The notes below the pieces were generated by a model. That model did not search any database, was not told where the DNA came from, and was given only the letters and a program-made list of their open reading frames with translations. Shown here piece by piece: positions 30,872 through 42,990 of a stretch of 64,000 nucleotides of DNA (the first letter of the stretch is position 1; every line of letters begins with the position of its first letter). Source of the DNA: Torymus aiolomorphi (taxonomy: Eukaryota > Arthropoda > Insecta > Hymenoptera > Torymidae); contig CM070873.1 of NCBI GenBank assembly GCA_036365515.1, forward strand, positions 73,558,529 to 73,622,528, written 5' to 3'. The position numbers were made by a program, and so were the translations under genes.

Positions 30872-31593
30872 TTGTTAGTAGTGTTTTCAAAATCAAGAAT
30901 TGCGCCTGCAGTATCACCAGATAATGTGTAATTATGGCCGTGTTGCAGGCAGGCGACGTTAGATTTCATACTTTAATCTAGTTAAACATAAGAATAAAAT
31001 GAACTTTTATCAAGTTTGATAATTGCATTATATAAAAGCATCTATACTGTATGAATGTTAGTTTTTTTTCGTAATTTTATCTCTGTTATTGAATGAAATA
31101 TTTAGATATTACACGAATATGCACGTTAGATGTATTTCACCCATATACCTTTATTAATCCGAGTTATAATTGGATAAATTTGGACATTCGCAAAACATCT
31201 TTTAAATATCTAAATATCAACGTTTATTGAACGTTCAATAAACTTTTTTTAAACATCCAATTAGCGAAAAACTAACCCTAACAGTAAAACATTTTTATGA
31301 CGTTTTTCAACCTGAAATTTTTGACCTCCTGACGTCTGTATAACTTTATAATGACATGACATACACAATGAAAAAATATTTAATCAGCTTCAAATACTTT
31401 TTCCAAATAAACATCTAGAATTACAAAGAATATATACATAGTAGGAGGGGTTCCCCCTTACTCGCTCTGCTCGTGAACCTCCACATTTTTATTCATTTAT
31501 TTTGTTCTATTTTTCAATTCTCCAAAAGAGAAGAAATTTGTATAGAAGAAACGAAAACAGTTGGATGAAAAATGAAAATAATCAATGAGCGAT
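30872..31593. other. AT-rich DNA with second copy of the AACGTTT repeat
   Basis: Positions 31,180-31,340 match 27,780-27,900 and, inverted, 56,040-56,190. Otherwise nothing recognised. Confidence 0.4.
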
Positions 31594-31745
31594 GTCATGT
31601 AGCAGAGTTACTTTATGTTAGATTTATTGCTCTACAATAATTAATGCAGGGCATTAAACCGATTGCACAAAGGGATTGTCTATTTTTGCACAAATATATT
31701 AAGAAAATATAAAAAATTTATGAAATAAAAAAAAGAACAATCTTC
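31594..31745 (+). repeat. Direct repeat copy (matches 33,971-34,125)
   Basis: About 150 bp, shared with the sequence immediately upstream of the Helitron helicase fragment. The Penelope-like element lies between the two copies. Confidence 0.8.
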
Positions 31746-32094
31746 CATTATCGTCTACTGTAAGAAGCGGTGTCCTTGACCGCGATTAGTACCATTGGCA
31801 AAAAATGAGTTGAATATTCTACAAGATCAAATGTTATATGATAAATCATTAAAAATATTACTTATGTCGACTGCAACTTACTATCAACTGATGAGAATTT
31901 TTCCATCGGTCTTACAGTCTTATAAATTAAATTAAAATAATTAATATTTATGGCAGTCAGATTGCCCTTGTTTATAATCACACCCGCAGAATCTGAAATA
32001 AAAACTTAATTACAACCTACAAAAAAAAAAACTTTATCAGCAAAGGACTATCTGACTGCCCCCCATCACCAAATTTCCCAATTGCCCAACGTAG

Positions 32095-33486
32095 AATAAT
32101 AATATCATCAATAAATTTTCCGACTTATAGACTGGCGAGTTTTTTGTCTAATATATTGTTCAAGATAGTGGGTAAAACAAATTCATACATTAAAGATAAT
32201 TGGAGTTTTTATGATATAATGAAAGATATTGTTATTCCGAATGATCATAGGATGATTTTATTGGATGTAGTATCTTTGTTTACAAATATACCTCTAGAGT
32301 TGTTGAATGATATTATACAAGATAAATGGTCTGAAATTAAAGTACATACTAGTTTAACAAAAGATGAATTTGTAAAGGCACTTAATTTGGTTTTTAAAAA
32401 CACAATTTTTTCTTTTGATAATAGTTTATATAAGCAAAGATATGGTTGTCCAATGGGATCACCTTTGTCACGTATTATAGCGAATTTATAGTAATGGAAA
32501 AATTGGAAAGTGTTGCTTTGTCTAAGTTGGTTTTTCAGCCAATTATTTTTAAAAGATAGGTTGATGACATTTTTGCAGTTGTACCTGAATGTTTTATGGA
32601 TGATATGGTGGACGTGTTTAATTCTATCCATGATAGAATTAAATTCACAAAAGAGGTCGAGTCAGATAATCAATTGAGTTTTTTAGATATTAGAGTCATT
32701 AAAGTCAATAATAATAGAGTGAAATTAGATTGGTATAGAAAACCTACATGGTCAGGTAGATTTTTAAATTTTGATTCTCACCACCAATTCGGAAACAAGA
32801 CAGGTGCCATCAAAGGTGTCATTGACAGAGCGATTAAATAGTCACCTAAAGATTTTAGAAAAAAGAATCTAAATTTAGTTAGAGAAACATTTATTAAGAA
32901 TAGTTATCCGGGAAAATTTATTGATAAAATGATTGATGAGAGAGTGTGGGAAATTTATAATGGTGGATTGAAGACGCGGGCAGATAATCAAACAAGGAAT
33001 AGAAATGGAAAGAACGCATATTTTAGTTTACCATATGTTAGAGGTTTGTAGGAAAGGATTAGAAGGGTTTTTAGTAAACATAATATTCAAGTTTTCTTTA
33101 GAAACGATAATAATTTAGAATGGTTATTTAGTAATTGTAAAGACAAGGATGATAAAGGTTTAAAATCGGGAGTAGTTTATAAAATTAATTGTAGGGATTG
33201 TAATGGATGTTATATTGGTCAAACGGGTAGATATTTGAAGAAGAGAATATATGAACATCAATATAGTTTACGTAGTACAAATTTTACATCGGGTTTGAAA
33301 GAACATTGTTTAAATAGTTTGCATTCTTTCGATTTTGGGAGTGTGGATATTTTGGAATAATGGATTAAGAATAAATATAAGAGGGAAAGCCTTGAAAGTA
33401 TTCATATTCTAAGGAATCGGAATAATGTAAATTTAATGGTAGAGTCAAGTAAATTAGATAACATTTATCATTCTTTATTAATTTAA
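32095..33486 (+). pseudogene. Penelope-type RT and GIY-YIG endonuclease, decayed
   Basis: RT motifs: ILLDVVSLFTNIPLELL, LYKQRYGCPMGSPLS and, after a frame change near 32,490, VDDIFAVVPE, LSFLDIRV and WYRKPTWSGRFL. The residue before VDD is a stop (TAG, 32,557-32,559). A linker leads to INCRDCNGCYIGQTGRYLKK (near 33,185-33,245), the GIY-YIG nuclease preceded by a CxxC, then IYEHQYSL. Further stops lie at 32,839, 33,047 and 33,358. The N-terminal half of the usual protein (about 800 residues) is missing. Target-primed reverse transcription would have been its activity. Confidence 0.85.
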
Positions 33487-33587
33487 GTGAGAATGGAAAG
33501 TTGGAGAGGGGAAGGTGAATGGTGGTGGGGGTAAGAGGAAATAAGTGGGTATGGGTATATAAGGAGGTGTATCGCGGGTTTCATTTC

Positions 33588-33642
33588 AGTCCCTGAGGAG
33601 GAGCTGGAGCGGGCTCGAAACATTGGGCAATTGGGCAATTTG
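33588..33642 (+). ncRNA. Hammerhead-ribozyme-like motif in the element's terminal repeat
   Basis: CTGAGGA (33,593-33,599) fits the conserved CUGANGA, followed by a stem II candidate GAGC...GCTC and then CGAAAC (33,616-33,621). Hammerheads are known in pLTRs of Penelope-like elements. A clean stem III and cleavage site were not resolved by eye. Confidence 0.45.
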
Positions 33643-33970
33643 GTGGTGGGGGGCAGTCAGATAGTCCTTTGCTAATAAATTTTTTTTTCCAGGTTTTAAT
33701 TAAGTTTTTATTTCAGATTCTGCGGGGGTAATTATAAACAAAGGCAATCTGACTGCCATAAATATGAATTATTTTAATTTAATTTATAAGACTGTAAGAC
33801 CGATGGAAAAATTCTTATCAGTTGGTTATATGATAAAAAAAGAAAATAAAGAAAGATACGTCTTTATACCATTTTTTAAGGCGTACAGGGACAAAATTAA
33901 TTCTACAGATATTTCACAGCGCGTCAACTCTTCCGAGATGAAAGATTTCTCATAAATTGTAAAAAAAAAT

Positions 33971-34420
33971 GTCATGTATCAGAATTATTTTATGTTAGAT
34001 TTATGGCTCTACAATAATTAATGCATGATATTCAACCGATTGCTCAAAGAGATTGTCTTTTTTTGCATGAATATATTAAGAAAATATAAAAAATTTATGA
34101 AAGAAAAGAAAGAACAAAAAACTTTATCTACGGCTTGGACTGGAATCGCTTCTATTTTATTGCCTAAAGGAATGACAAGTCATCGTACTTTTAGACTTCC
34201 TTTAGATTTAAACAGTATTAAAACTGCTTTTTTCAAATTGGAATCGGATAAAAAAATTGAGAGAAGTTGATATTATTATTTGGGATGAAGCCTCAATGAT
34301 TCCAGAAAAAGCTATAGATATAGTTGATCAAACTCTAAGAGATATATGTTATAATGATATTCCGTTTGGTGGAAAATTCATCATAAAAGGATGTGATTTG
34401 CGTTAAATTCTTTAAGTTAT
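33971..34420 (+). pseudogene. Helitron PIF1-like helicase fragment
   Basis: Reads TAWTGIASILLPKGMTSHRTF, then after a frame change IIIWDEASMIPEKAIDIVDQTLRDI and FGGKFIIKGCDLR. The DEASM box and the FGGK...GD block are the Walker B region and next motif of Helitron helicases; the Walker A part and Rep domain are absent. The 150 bp before it recur at 31,594. Decayed. Confidence 0.8.
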
Positions 34421-34466
34421 GAAATATGGTCACAGAAATAGTAATATTCGATGCCTCCAATCGATA

Positions 34467-34725
34467 TCATCGCAACTTAAGCGCTAATCCGGTTTAATCC
34501 TAACTCGCAAACGCCTGCAATAAAATCACATCTCGCATGACTCTGTAAAACAATCCGCACTCTCGGTTGCGTTCAATATAATCGTATCTCCAGCTCAAGT
34601 TCAATGTGATCTTAACTCGCTCTCTGCATGTAACATGATCGTAACTTACACGACCGTGCAAGAAGCTCATAAGTCACTCAGTCCTGCAAGAAAATCCTAA
34701 TTCGCGTAGTATCTAAAATAATAAT
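34467..34725 (+). repeat. Degenerate 28-bp minisatellite, about 9 units
   Basis: Units run AATCnTAACTCGC then a variable part then TGCAA, each 27-29 bp long (for example at 34,495, 34,522, 34,551, 34,579, 34,607, 34,636, 34,664 and 34,692). The variable middle distinguishes it from a simple satellite. Confidence 0.65.
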
Positions 34726-34729
34726 TGTT

Positions 34730-35640
34730 ATTTTCTATAACCAAACGTAGAATCTTTAGTTTCTCAGAGCAATAGAGATTTGTCGTAATTGTTATTATAC
34801 AGAGCTTAATAATGTGCACAGTTCTCGGAACATACTTGTCTAAATCAAAACATTACGACGACGACTGACGAAATACTCTCTTAAAACTATTTCTTAATCA
34901 ACAATATGCCAGTAAGCCTGTGTTACGTACGCTTAACACCTTAACACCTGTAATAAAGACAGAAATTCGTTCATCTCAATTTAGAAGGCATTGATCGGTT
35001 AAATAAATATTAACTATTATTTTCTAAATAATTATTTTCTCATTCACTGTTAGAGTTTCTTATATCTCTAAAATAATGATGAAACTAATTTAATAAAAAT
35101 AGTTTAAATTTTTTATATACTACTTTCACGCTACCTTGTGATTCTGATATTTAGAAGTGCGCCTTTTTGCGAGAGCAGCGATCGCCGCACACGAGTTGCT
35201 GGCGACGAGTGTAGCGCGAATGCAAAAACGCACATACGTGGTAGTATTATTGTTAGTATAAAGTGACATTTGACGATAAAAACGCCTAATTCACAGAGAA
35301 ATTTCGTTTAATTACTGTTTTTCTATATGCTACGTGCAATGTTTTAGAAAAGGCAAAGTTTTGTTAAGACAATGTTTAAAAAATAGAAGTTGAAAAATGC
35401 AAAGTTTAAAACCAGAAAATATAAACTGTTACATAAATATTAATTAAAGTTAATGCAATAATTTTTATTTCTCAGCTGCATAAAGAAACAAACAACATGT
35501 GGAGACAATCGCAAAAATCAGTTAAAGGGATTCTATAATACAAACGCAACAGAAAAAATGAACAATCAATGTTAGTTGAATACTTTCAAATTAATATTTA
35601 ACTTTTAAAACATTAATTAAAGGAACCTTTTATTCGTCAA
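34730..35640. other. AT-rich spacer
   Basis: One short GC-rich patch near 35,155-35,230; no gene recognised. Confidence 0.3.
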
Positions 35641-35659
35641 GTGTGGAAATAGAAAATAG

Positions 35660-36600
35660 AATTGATATGACAATGAAGATTTTTGGACATGGACACAGGA
35701 AATATTTTCATTTCTGAAAAGCAGAAACTGGACGATCTTGAATGTTCAATTCACTTTACTGATGGATCAGGAAACTCCGTTAATGAGGCTTATCAAGCTT
35801 GTATAAATCCCGATACTGTTGATAATGAGCAAGTTATTCAAGTCGATAAAAACCAATAAGAGGATGACTCACAGTCCCATTTCTTAGAATTAATTGATAA
35901 AAATCAATTCGATTTTGTAGAAAAAAGTTATGCATCTGACAGGAAAGTATAAAATCTTCGAATAGCGATTTTATTTATATAGAAAAAGATGAAGTTTTTT
36001 CTTATCGACAGATGAGGAAAATTTTTCTAATAAGGGTCAACAAGATGGTATACCTGAAAATGAAGCTTCTAAACTAGTATGTGAGATTAATAATAAAAAA
36101 AAATATAACGCAAGGCAGTTAACTAGAAAGATACTGTGTCTCCCAGATCAATGGGAAAGAAATATTTCGAAACAGGCAGTGAATCTTGGCCTCCATTACA
36201 CTTCTTCATATACAAAAAAAGATTGTTCCAGCATGATCAATGCAATGAAGTTGCGGTCGTGGTTGTAGGTTTCATTGCGATTCAAAAGTATCAGAAGAAG
36301 TGAGAACTATATTTTATTCCGATTATTGGAGTATTCTAGAAAATACTAGAAAATAAGATTTCATTTTACGCCATGTATCTGAAAGTTTAACGAAAGAAAA
36401 TACAGAGGAATCGAATCGAAAATACGCAAGTCGTTATATTAGTAGCTACAGAGATAAATTCATTCCCGTTTGTCGCTTTATGTTTTTAAGTAGATTGAAT
36501 ATAAGTGAACAAAGAATTAAAACAACATTCAAGAAAGTTAGAAATGGAGATAGTATCACGGACAATCGAGGAAAATAAAAAATAAATCAAGAACTATAAA
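35660..36600 (+). pseudogene. Decayed repeated-protein gene (CRFMFL type)
   Basis: Pieces in shifting frames read LDDLECSIHFTDGSGNS and, near 36,415-36,580, SRYISSYRDKFIPV followed by CRFMFLSRLNISEQRIKTT and FKKVRNGDSITDNRGK. The second block resembles a multi-copy arthropod protein family of unknown function, often mobile-element-linked. Many stops; not functional. Confidence 0.45.
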
Positions 36601-36849
36601 TGAAAAAACCGCTTCAATACATTGGAACGTAGCTTCTTCAAACTAATGAATGATACCTTGTTTTAAATTTTATGCCAATAATTAGTTGTGTGGCACCAAA
36701 TTATATCTATGAATATTCGCAATAAAACTATTATAATTATAATTTAGATTTTATAAATTACAAATAAACGAATATAGCCATCAACATTTTTCTTATCTAC
36801 AATACAAATTCATATATTTATTTTAATTTGATTTAATTGATTGATTGTT

Positions 36850-37380
36850 ACTCTTATTATAGCGTGACAACGAAAACGTGATTTTTTCCAAAATAATGTT
36901 TGTATCAACAACAAATAAAGATAATCTCTTGAATTTTAAATCCAATATTGCTTTTAATAAGTGTGATAAGTGGTTAAAATTTTGAGTCGATCAATCAAAT
37001 AGTTTCTGAGAAAATAGTATTTGAAAACATTTTCCAAAAATTTTAACTGTTAATATCTTTGATCGTGATAGTCCAATTTTGTTGGGCAACGAACTCTGGA
37101 GAAATAAAAAAGCTACATCTTTGTCAAATGTCAGGAAGATGGATTGATTTTTACTCTTGTTCTCATGCAACAATGAAAACGAGATATTTTTCTGAAATAA
37201 TTTTTTTCTCGAAAACAAATGAAGATAATCTCCTGAAATTGTAACTATATTTTACCTTCAATAGGTTTAATGAGCGGTAAAAATTTTGAGTCAATTAATT
37301 AAAAAATCTCAGAGAAAACAATAATCAATTATATCTTTAAAAAATTTTGAACCTCAAATATCTTTGAGGTAAATAATTGA
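36850..37380 (+). repeat. Two tandem units of a 300-bp repeat
   Basis: The words AAAGATAATCTC (36,918) and GAAGATAATCTC (37,218), and AAAATTTTGAGTCGATCAATC (36,975) and AAAATTTTGAGTCAATTAATT (37,275), recur at a 300-bp offset with many mismatches. Confidence 0.65.
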
Positions 37381-37427
37381 CTCGATCGATCACTTCGAAC
37401 CATTTATTGTTGAATTGAAAATTCAAA

Positions 37428-37476
37428 TCCGACATTTCGACAGTGTTTTTGACTGTCTTCCTCAGGGCTACATAGA
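37428..37476 (-). ncRNA. Second hammerhead-like motif, Penelope-element remnant
   Basis: On the minus strand: CCCTGAGGA, then a GACAGT...ACTGTC stem closed by an A-rich loop, then GAAATGTCGG. The CUGANGA and GAAA cores and a good stem II are present. Only a terminal fragment of an element is left here. Confidence 0.5.
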
Positions 37477-37559
37477 AATAACAATAAAATTATATACAAA
37501 AATTTTTTTATAAATTATAACTTAAGTCGGTGCAAAATTGATAAACTGACCTTAAAAAA

Positions 37560-38140
37560 ATTACGAAAAATACATAGTAACTGATCCGGCATTTTGAATT
37601 TCCAAAGTCCAATAGCAAAATCTTGATCAACGACCTCGAAAACCCCTATATAACAATTTTCATCATAATCTAAGCATTTTTCAAATTTATAATTTTCCTT
37701 GTTGTAAGCTTGTCTTGTGCGTTACTTCATCGAATGTTCGAATTCATATATGAATTACATATAACAGATCAAGGAATCTATCGAGATTCGCCTTGAGGCC
37801 AAGAGGGCTAATCCTGATACAGTTATTATAGATAGAGTAGGTAAAGAGTAGGCGCTCTTGTAATGGAAGTACCTCGGAAAAACAAAAAAAAAAAAAAATA
37901 AAAATGACGTAGCTGTCAACAAAACTAAATATATACTATATATTATGTATATATTATATACATTTATTAGAAAGCAATAAGGAGGGTAGGAGGAAAGGAG
38001 GAGAAAAGAAGAAGAAGAGTGGCTGTGGAGGGGCGGAGGAGCGGAGGAGGAGCTGAGGAGGAGCGGAGGAGGAGCGGCGGAGGAGCGGCGGATGAGCGGA
38101 CCCCAAAAAATGCTTACACCTATATAATATTGAGATATAT
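37560..38140 (-). repeat. Repeat family B, copy 1 (inverted relative to 62.4-63.0 kb)
   Basis: It contains 1-1.5 units of the 120-bp satellite found at 63-64 kb, a conserved block around 37,700-37,970 and a GGAGGAGCGG-rich minisatellite (37,980-38,098), and ends AATGCTTACACCTATATAAT. All parts recur in reverse order and complement at 62,400-63,010. Confidence 0.8.
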
Positions 38141-38152
38141 ATATATATATAT

Positions 38153-39168
38153 TATAACGAGGTTCCAAGATAAAATACGGAGAAGATAAGCATCTCGGTC
38201 CTCCGTATTCTATCGAACCCGTTAGGCTCTCGTTCCTGCGAATTCGTATATCTCGAGCGAGTATTGACATCGCTCGGATGATGTATTCGCGTTAGCTACG
38301 CACGGGGCAGGCGCGACTTGGACCGTTGCTAAGTCGCGCCCGATTCTTTTTGAATCAGATTCTCTCGAGCTGTCAAACCGCGCGTACGCGAGTAATTTTG
38401 ATCGTCCGTGAAGAAAACGGTATCGTGCGTCCTCACCGGTGCAGCGCAGCGCCAGTCCACGTACCGACCACGAAGAGCAGCGCACGTGAGCAATCCGAGC
38501 CACTCCTGGGGTCCGAAGCGTCTGTAGGTGAACGCTGGACGTTAAGACTCGGCCTGAACACTCCGAAGTCGACCGGAGGATAAGGCCTGACGCAGGAGCG
38601 GATTCGTGAGCGAGCGACGAGGGGAGTGCACTCCCCTTCCGGTAAGACTCTTCGAGTATTTTCCGCGCAGCGTTTTATTTGTATTTTCGGCTCGCTGCGA
38701 CGAGCGGCCGGTGTTGCGTTCACCGGCCCAGCGAGAATAAATACATTGATCCGCCCGCGCCGTCAGCGGATCACGTCTTCTTGTCGGCGCGCAACGCGAC
38801 GCGTTTATGTTGTAATAATTTAAGAATAGACCTTGTTATTGTTCTGTGAAGTAATTGAGGCTATTCTTCATTTATCGACCTTAACCTAACCTTCTCCCGG
38901 ATACCGCCGCCTCCGCGGGAAAACGACTCCGCCGGTCGTTTTCATAGCTGAACTTAGCGGCCGCGCGCTTTACTCTTTGAGCGCGCGTATTTTACTCAGC
39001 GATCCATTTAGTTGGAAAGCGAAGTTCGTGTGCGATCTTCGCGTTGTTTTCAGGATTACAGAAGCAGATCCCCGGGCAAGTCATTTTAGTTTGACACCCG
39101 CGGCACCGTGTTCTAGGGCATCGCTGGCCTGTGGCTTTTCGGGATTTTTCCCCAGCAGCCATCCTGTT

Positions 39169-39171
<3 letters not shown>
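38153..39171 (+). repeat. Solo LTR, 1,019 bp, TSD ATAT
   Basis: Termini TATAACG and TGTTACA are one-base variants of TGTAACG/CGTTACA. ATAT lies on both sides, but in a TA-rich context, so the duplication is weak evidence. Its last about 290 bp match the end of the LTR at 42,710-42,986. Confidence 0.7.

Positions 39172-39239
<68 letters not shown>
39172..39239 (+). repeat. (TA)n microsatellite
   Basis: About 33 TA units directly beside the solo LTR end. Confidence 0.9.
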
Positions 39240-39241
<2 letters not shown>

Positions 39242-40688
39242 GATTTATGTATTTTAGACATTTAATAAAGCTATATTTTGACTGACCCTAAGATTTTTCT
39301 TATACTCTTAGAAGATAAGATCAAGCAGTATAACAAAGTAAAAGCACAGAAAAATATAATTAGATTCATTGAAAATGATTAATAATACTTAAATAGTTTG
39401 AAATTAATATATTTTCCAAATCTGTTTACAAAAGTTTATATTTATAGACAATCTAATGAAAATAGTGTTCCTGATGAAAGTGAGTCAAAACTTTTAATGA
39501 CAACTCAACTTGTAAATAAGAGTAAATAAAGTTTAAAGATAATAGTACAAAGATTAATTACTATAAAATTTGTGCATATCTTTAAATGGCACAACAGCAA
39601 AGATACATTAAAATCAATGCCAGTCCTTAAAAAATATCGATTAATCAGAAAATTTTATTGTATAAAAAAAGAATCTGTTTTATTGAGGTAATAATTGCAT
39701 TAGATTTATGTTGCGTGTAGGTGCATATGTACGTATGCGTAAGTGCGTGGGCGTATAGGTACGTGCATGCGTGCATGGGCGTGTGGGTATGTGCGTACGT
39801 GCGTGTGCGTGTGCTTGTGGGTGTGTGTGTATCCGTGTGTGTGTGTATGATTGAGCGTGTATGGATAGCATATAAGTGTGTGTTATTCTACAGCTGCTCT
39901 CATTTGATTAATAATAGATAATCTGCTGTGAAATCTTTCCGAAATATTCAATATGGATGGATGGATACGACTTTCACGATGTATTTTTTAATGCAGAATA
40001 AGTACATTCAAGCAAAATTTATGCCAAGTACCTCTAATATGGATAAATAAGTGGTTTTAAGCGCAAAAAAACGTTGACGATTTTACATTTTTCGGAAGGA
40101 TTAATGTCTATGTTTTCTACTTAATAAAGAGTAAAAGCTTGTGTTGTTTTTCTAAAGATTAATTTGATGTATTGATACTTTTGAAAAAGATTAAAATCTA
40201 CATTTTTTAGTTTATAAAGAGTGAAAGGTTTATTTCTTTTATTAAATGAATAAGCGAATGTATTTAATCTTTTAGCAAAAATTGAAACTTACATTTTTAA
40301 CTTTTTAAAAAATAAAAGGTTATGTTTATTGATCAGCAGGTTTATTTGATTGACATATTTTTACGTCGTTCTGCCAAAAGATGAAATTCATAACATTACC
40401 CTTTTGAGGGTAATGAACTCCCAAGACTGCACCTAAAGCTATCTTACATTGCGAATTTAAGAATCGTTCTACAATATCGGATGATGTTATATTTAGTTTT
40501 GAAAAAATATTGCTTTCTTGCAGAGAAAGGTATAATAGTAAAAGAAATTTGTTAGACAAAAAAAGGTTTAAAATCATATTTTAAGATTTTGATATCAAAT
40601 TTTCATTTTGAGAAAATCTTAGCTTTCTTTGTAAGAAAGCTTTGAAATTATGATAAAAATATTTAAATAGTATAATCCTTAAATACTA
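39240..40688. other. AT-rich DNA with TG-rich minisatellite and 90-bp repeat
   Basis: 39,715-39,862 is a run of GTGCGTG/GTGTGTG variants. About 40,095-40,325 holds three weak units of roughly 90 bp (AAGATTAAAATCTACATTTTT-like, then AAAGAGTGAAAGG-like). No gene recognised. Confidence 0.5.
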
Positions 40689-41434
40689 TATTGTGGGACA
40701 ACCCTGGTGAAATGGATTCGAGCCAAAAAATGTGCCAAAAGTGTTCCATGATGTAGAGAAAGTGTTTCCATGGTGTTTTTAAAGGACAGATTTCGGACAT
40801 TTGGTACAATATTTGAATACTTTAGAACATTTTTATTGCAATTTGGGACACTCAATAACCACTTTGTAACATTTTCTAAAACTAGAAAAGAATTCATATA
40901 TTTTATTTTACTAGAATATTTTTGACACGGCCAGCACACTATTGAAACAGATGGGAACAATTTTTTAAATTTCGTTTGTAGTAATCGATTTTTAGTAAAG
41001 ATGAACAAAAAATGTTTCTTGATACATGAAATATATTCCAAGCTATATACATTTTTCATTAAAAATTTTAGTTGTAACTTAGTTTTGGAACATTTTTTAA
41101 TCATCTTTAGTAATTTTTGAAAATTTTATTAATTCTTTTTTATTTTAAACATTATTTAAATATTTTCAAAATATTTCTGGAATTCCTTCAATGCTTTTTA
41201 AATACTTCAGAACACTTTTGGATTACTTAAGAACATTTTTAGTGTATTTTCGAATCTTTATAGGATATGTGAAGCACATCGAACTAATTAACTGCAACAA
41301 ATTTATATTTTTATAATTTATATCATTTGTATTTTTACCATTTATGTTTTTCGAGGTTATCATTCTATAATTTAATTATTATTATTTTATTTTCACAATT
41401 TTTAAGAATGTAACGATAAATTCAGATTTATTTT
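40689..41434 (-). repeat. Old TTCC-rich repeat, block 1
   Basis: Full of GGAACAnTTT and TTTGAAAT/ATTTCAAA words. The same composition and words recur at 43,460-43,536, 44,118-44,274, 44,802-44,841 and 50,302-51,080; the intervening elements are insertions. Confidence 0.55.
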
Positions 41435-41881
41435 ATAATGTAACGCGTGCTCGAGTTAGGTAATTCGGGATTCGAGTTATCCGCGCTGAGCGGGCGTGCT
41501 CGCTGGGGGCACGAGCGCGCGAGCATCCCGACCGGATTAAAACGATCTCGCGACGCATCATATGCCCGTCTCGTACCCGGGAAGCTGCTACGGCTTTATG
41601 AGGGTCACGGCAGCCATCTTCGTGTTTGCTACCGTGCAAGACACATCGCGTGTTTTGTCTCTCCCGTTTCGTCGTCTGCGTCGACTTTTATACTTTCGTA
41701 AGTGGAGTGCCAGTGAAGTGGAGGCGCCGACCCGCGTGCATGCGAGTGAGAGAGAGATAGAGATAGAGAGAGAGAGAGCGATCCCGCGCCACGTGAGCCA
41801 CACAAACGAGAGAGACAGCGAGCGAGGAGCGGGCTGCCAGCCCGCCTGCCTACCTATCCTGTCCAGCAAGTGCGAGAGAGA

Positions 41882-42042
41882 GAATGAATGAATGAATGAA
41901 TGGTCTTTATTGACATCATGGGGTAAGACCCCGTCTGATGCTTAACAAAAAAATACAATAGTTTAACAATATAAACGAAAAATACAACAGTTTTAACAAT
42001 TATGAAGTAAAAGATAAACTAAGATACAAAGAATAAAAGAAA
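41882..42042 (-). mobile_element. LINE/SINE 3' tail insertion
   Basis: A GAATGAATG run (ATTC tail on the minus strand) adjoins GGTCTTTATTGACATCATGG, i.e. AATAAAGACC followed by (ATTC)n on the minus strand, the form of insect non-LTR element tails. It continues AT-rich and lies inside the GC-rich solo LTR. Confidence 0.45.
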
Positions 42043-42043
42043 A

Positions 42044-42360
<317 letters not shown>

Positions 42361-42990
42361 ACTACTGTGCGAGCGACAGAAAGCGAGAGAGAGAGTCGAG
42401 TGCACCGGCTGCTCCTTCCAAACGTAAGTTTTCTACTCTCTTCTCGCGCAATCATTGTGCAAGGCCTACACGGAAATCACCCCGTACAAGCTTTCTGTGC
42501 CGTGTACGTGCGGGTACGTGTCAGCCCGCCGTACTTAACACCGCGCGCGAGAACAGCAGCTTCGCCGCGCGCCGTAACTTTCGCGCGTTTGAATCGTAAT
42601 CGTTCGCGCGCGAACTAACTCATTGCTTTAATCAGCACGCGCGTTGTGCTTGTACATATTTGTGTTTTTAATATACTGTGATATCTCGTTACTCGTCGCG
42701 TTGTTCATTACAACCCGTCCTTCTCCCGGATACCGCCGCCACCGCGGGAAAAAGACTCCGCCGGTCGTTTTCATATCTGAGTCTAGCGGCCGCGCGCTTT
42801 ACTCTTCGAGCGCGCGCTTTTCACTTAGCGATCCAATTAGTTGGAAAGCGAAGTTCGCGTGTGATCTTCGCGTTGTTTTCGGGATTTCAGGAGCAGATCT
42901 CCGGGCAAGTCATTTTAGTCTGACACCCGGGGGTGTCGCTGGCCTGTGGCTTTTTGGGATTTTCCCCCATCAGCCATCCCGTTACAATAA

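Larger units (their letters stand above)
31884..33815 (+). mobile_element. Penelope-like element with inverted terminal repeats
   Basis: An RT plus GIY-YIG coding region is bounded by about 200-bp inverted copies (31,884-32,090 and 33,615-33,815) that share GGCAGTCAGAT and TTGGGCAATTGGG blocks. Inverted or tandem pLTRs are typical of Penelope-like elements. Confidence 0.78.

Noticed and set aside
34467..34725. CRISPR-like array
   Set aside because: The conserved part is degenerate, there are no constant repeats with unique equal-length spacers, and the genome is eukaryotic; a minisatellite explains it.
40679..41104. 141-residue minus-strand ORF
   Set aside because: It lies in the TTCC-rich dispersed repeat, and similar repeat blocks elsewhere are closed; the product is composition-driven.
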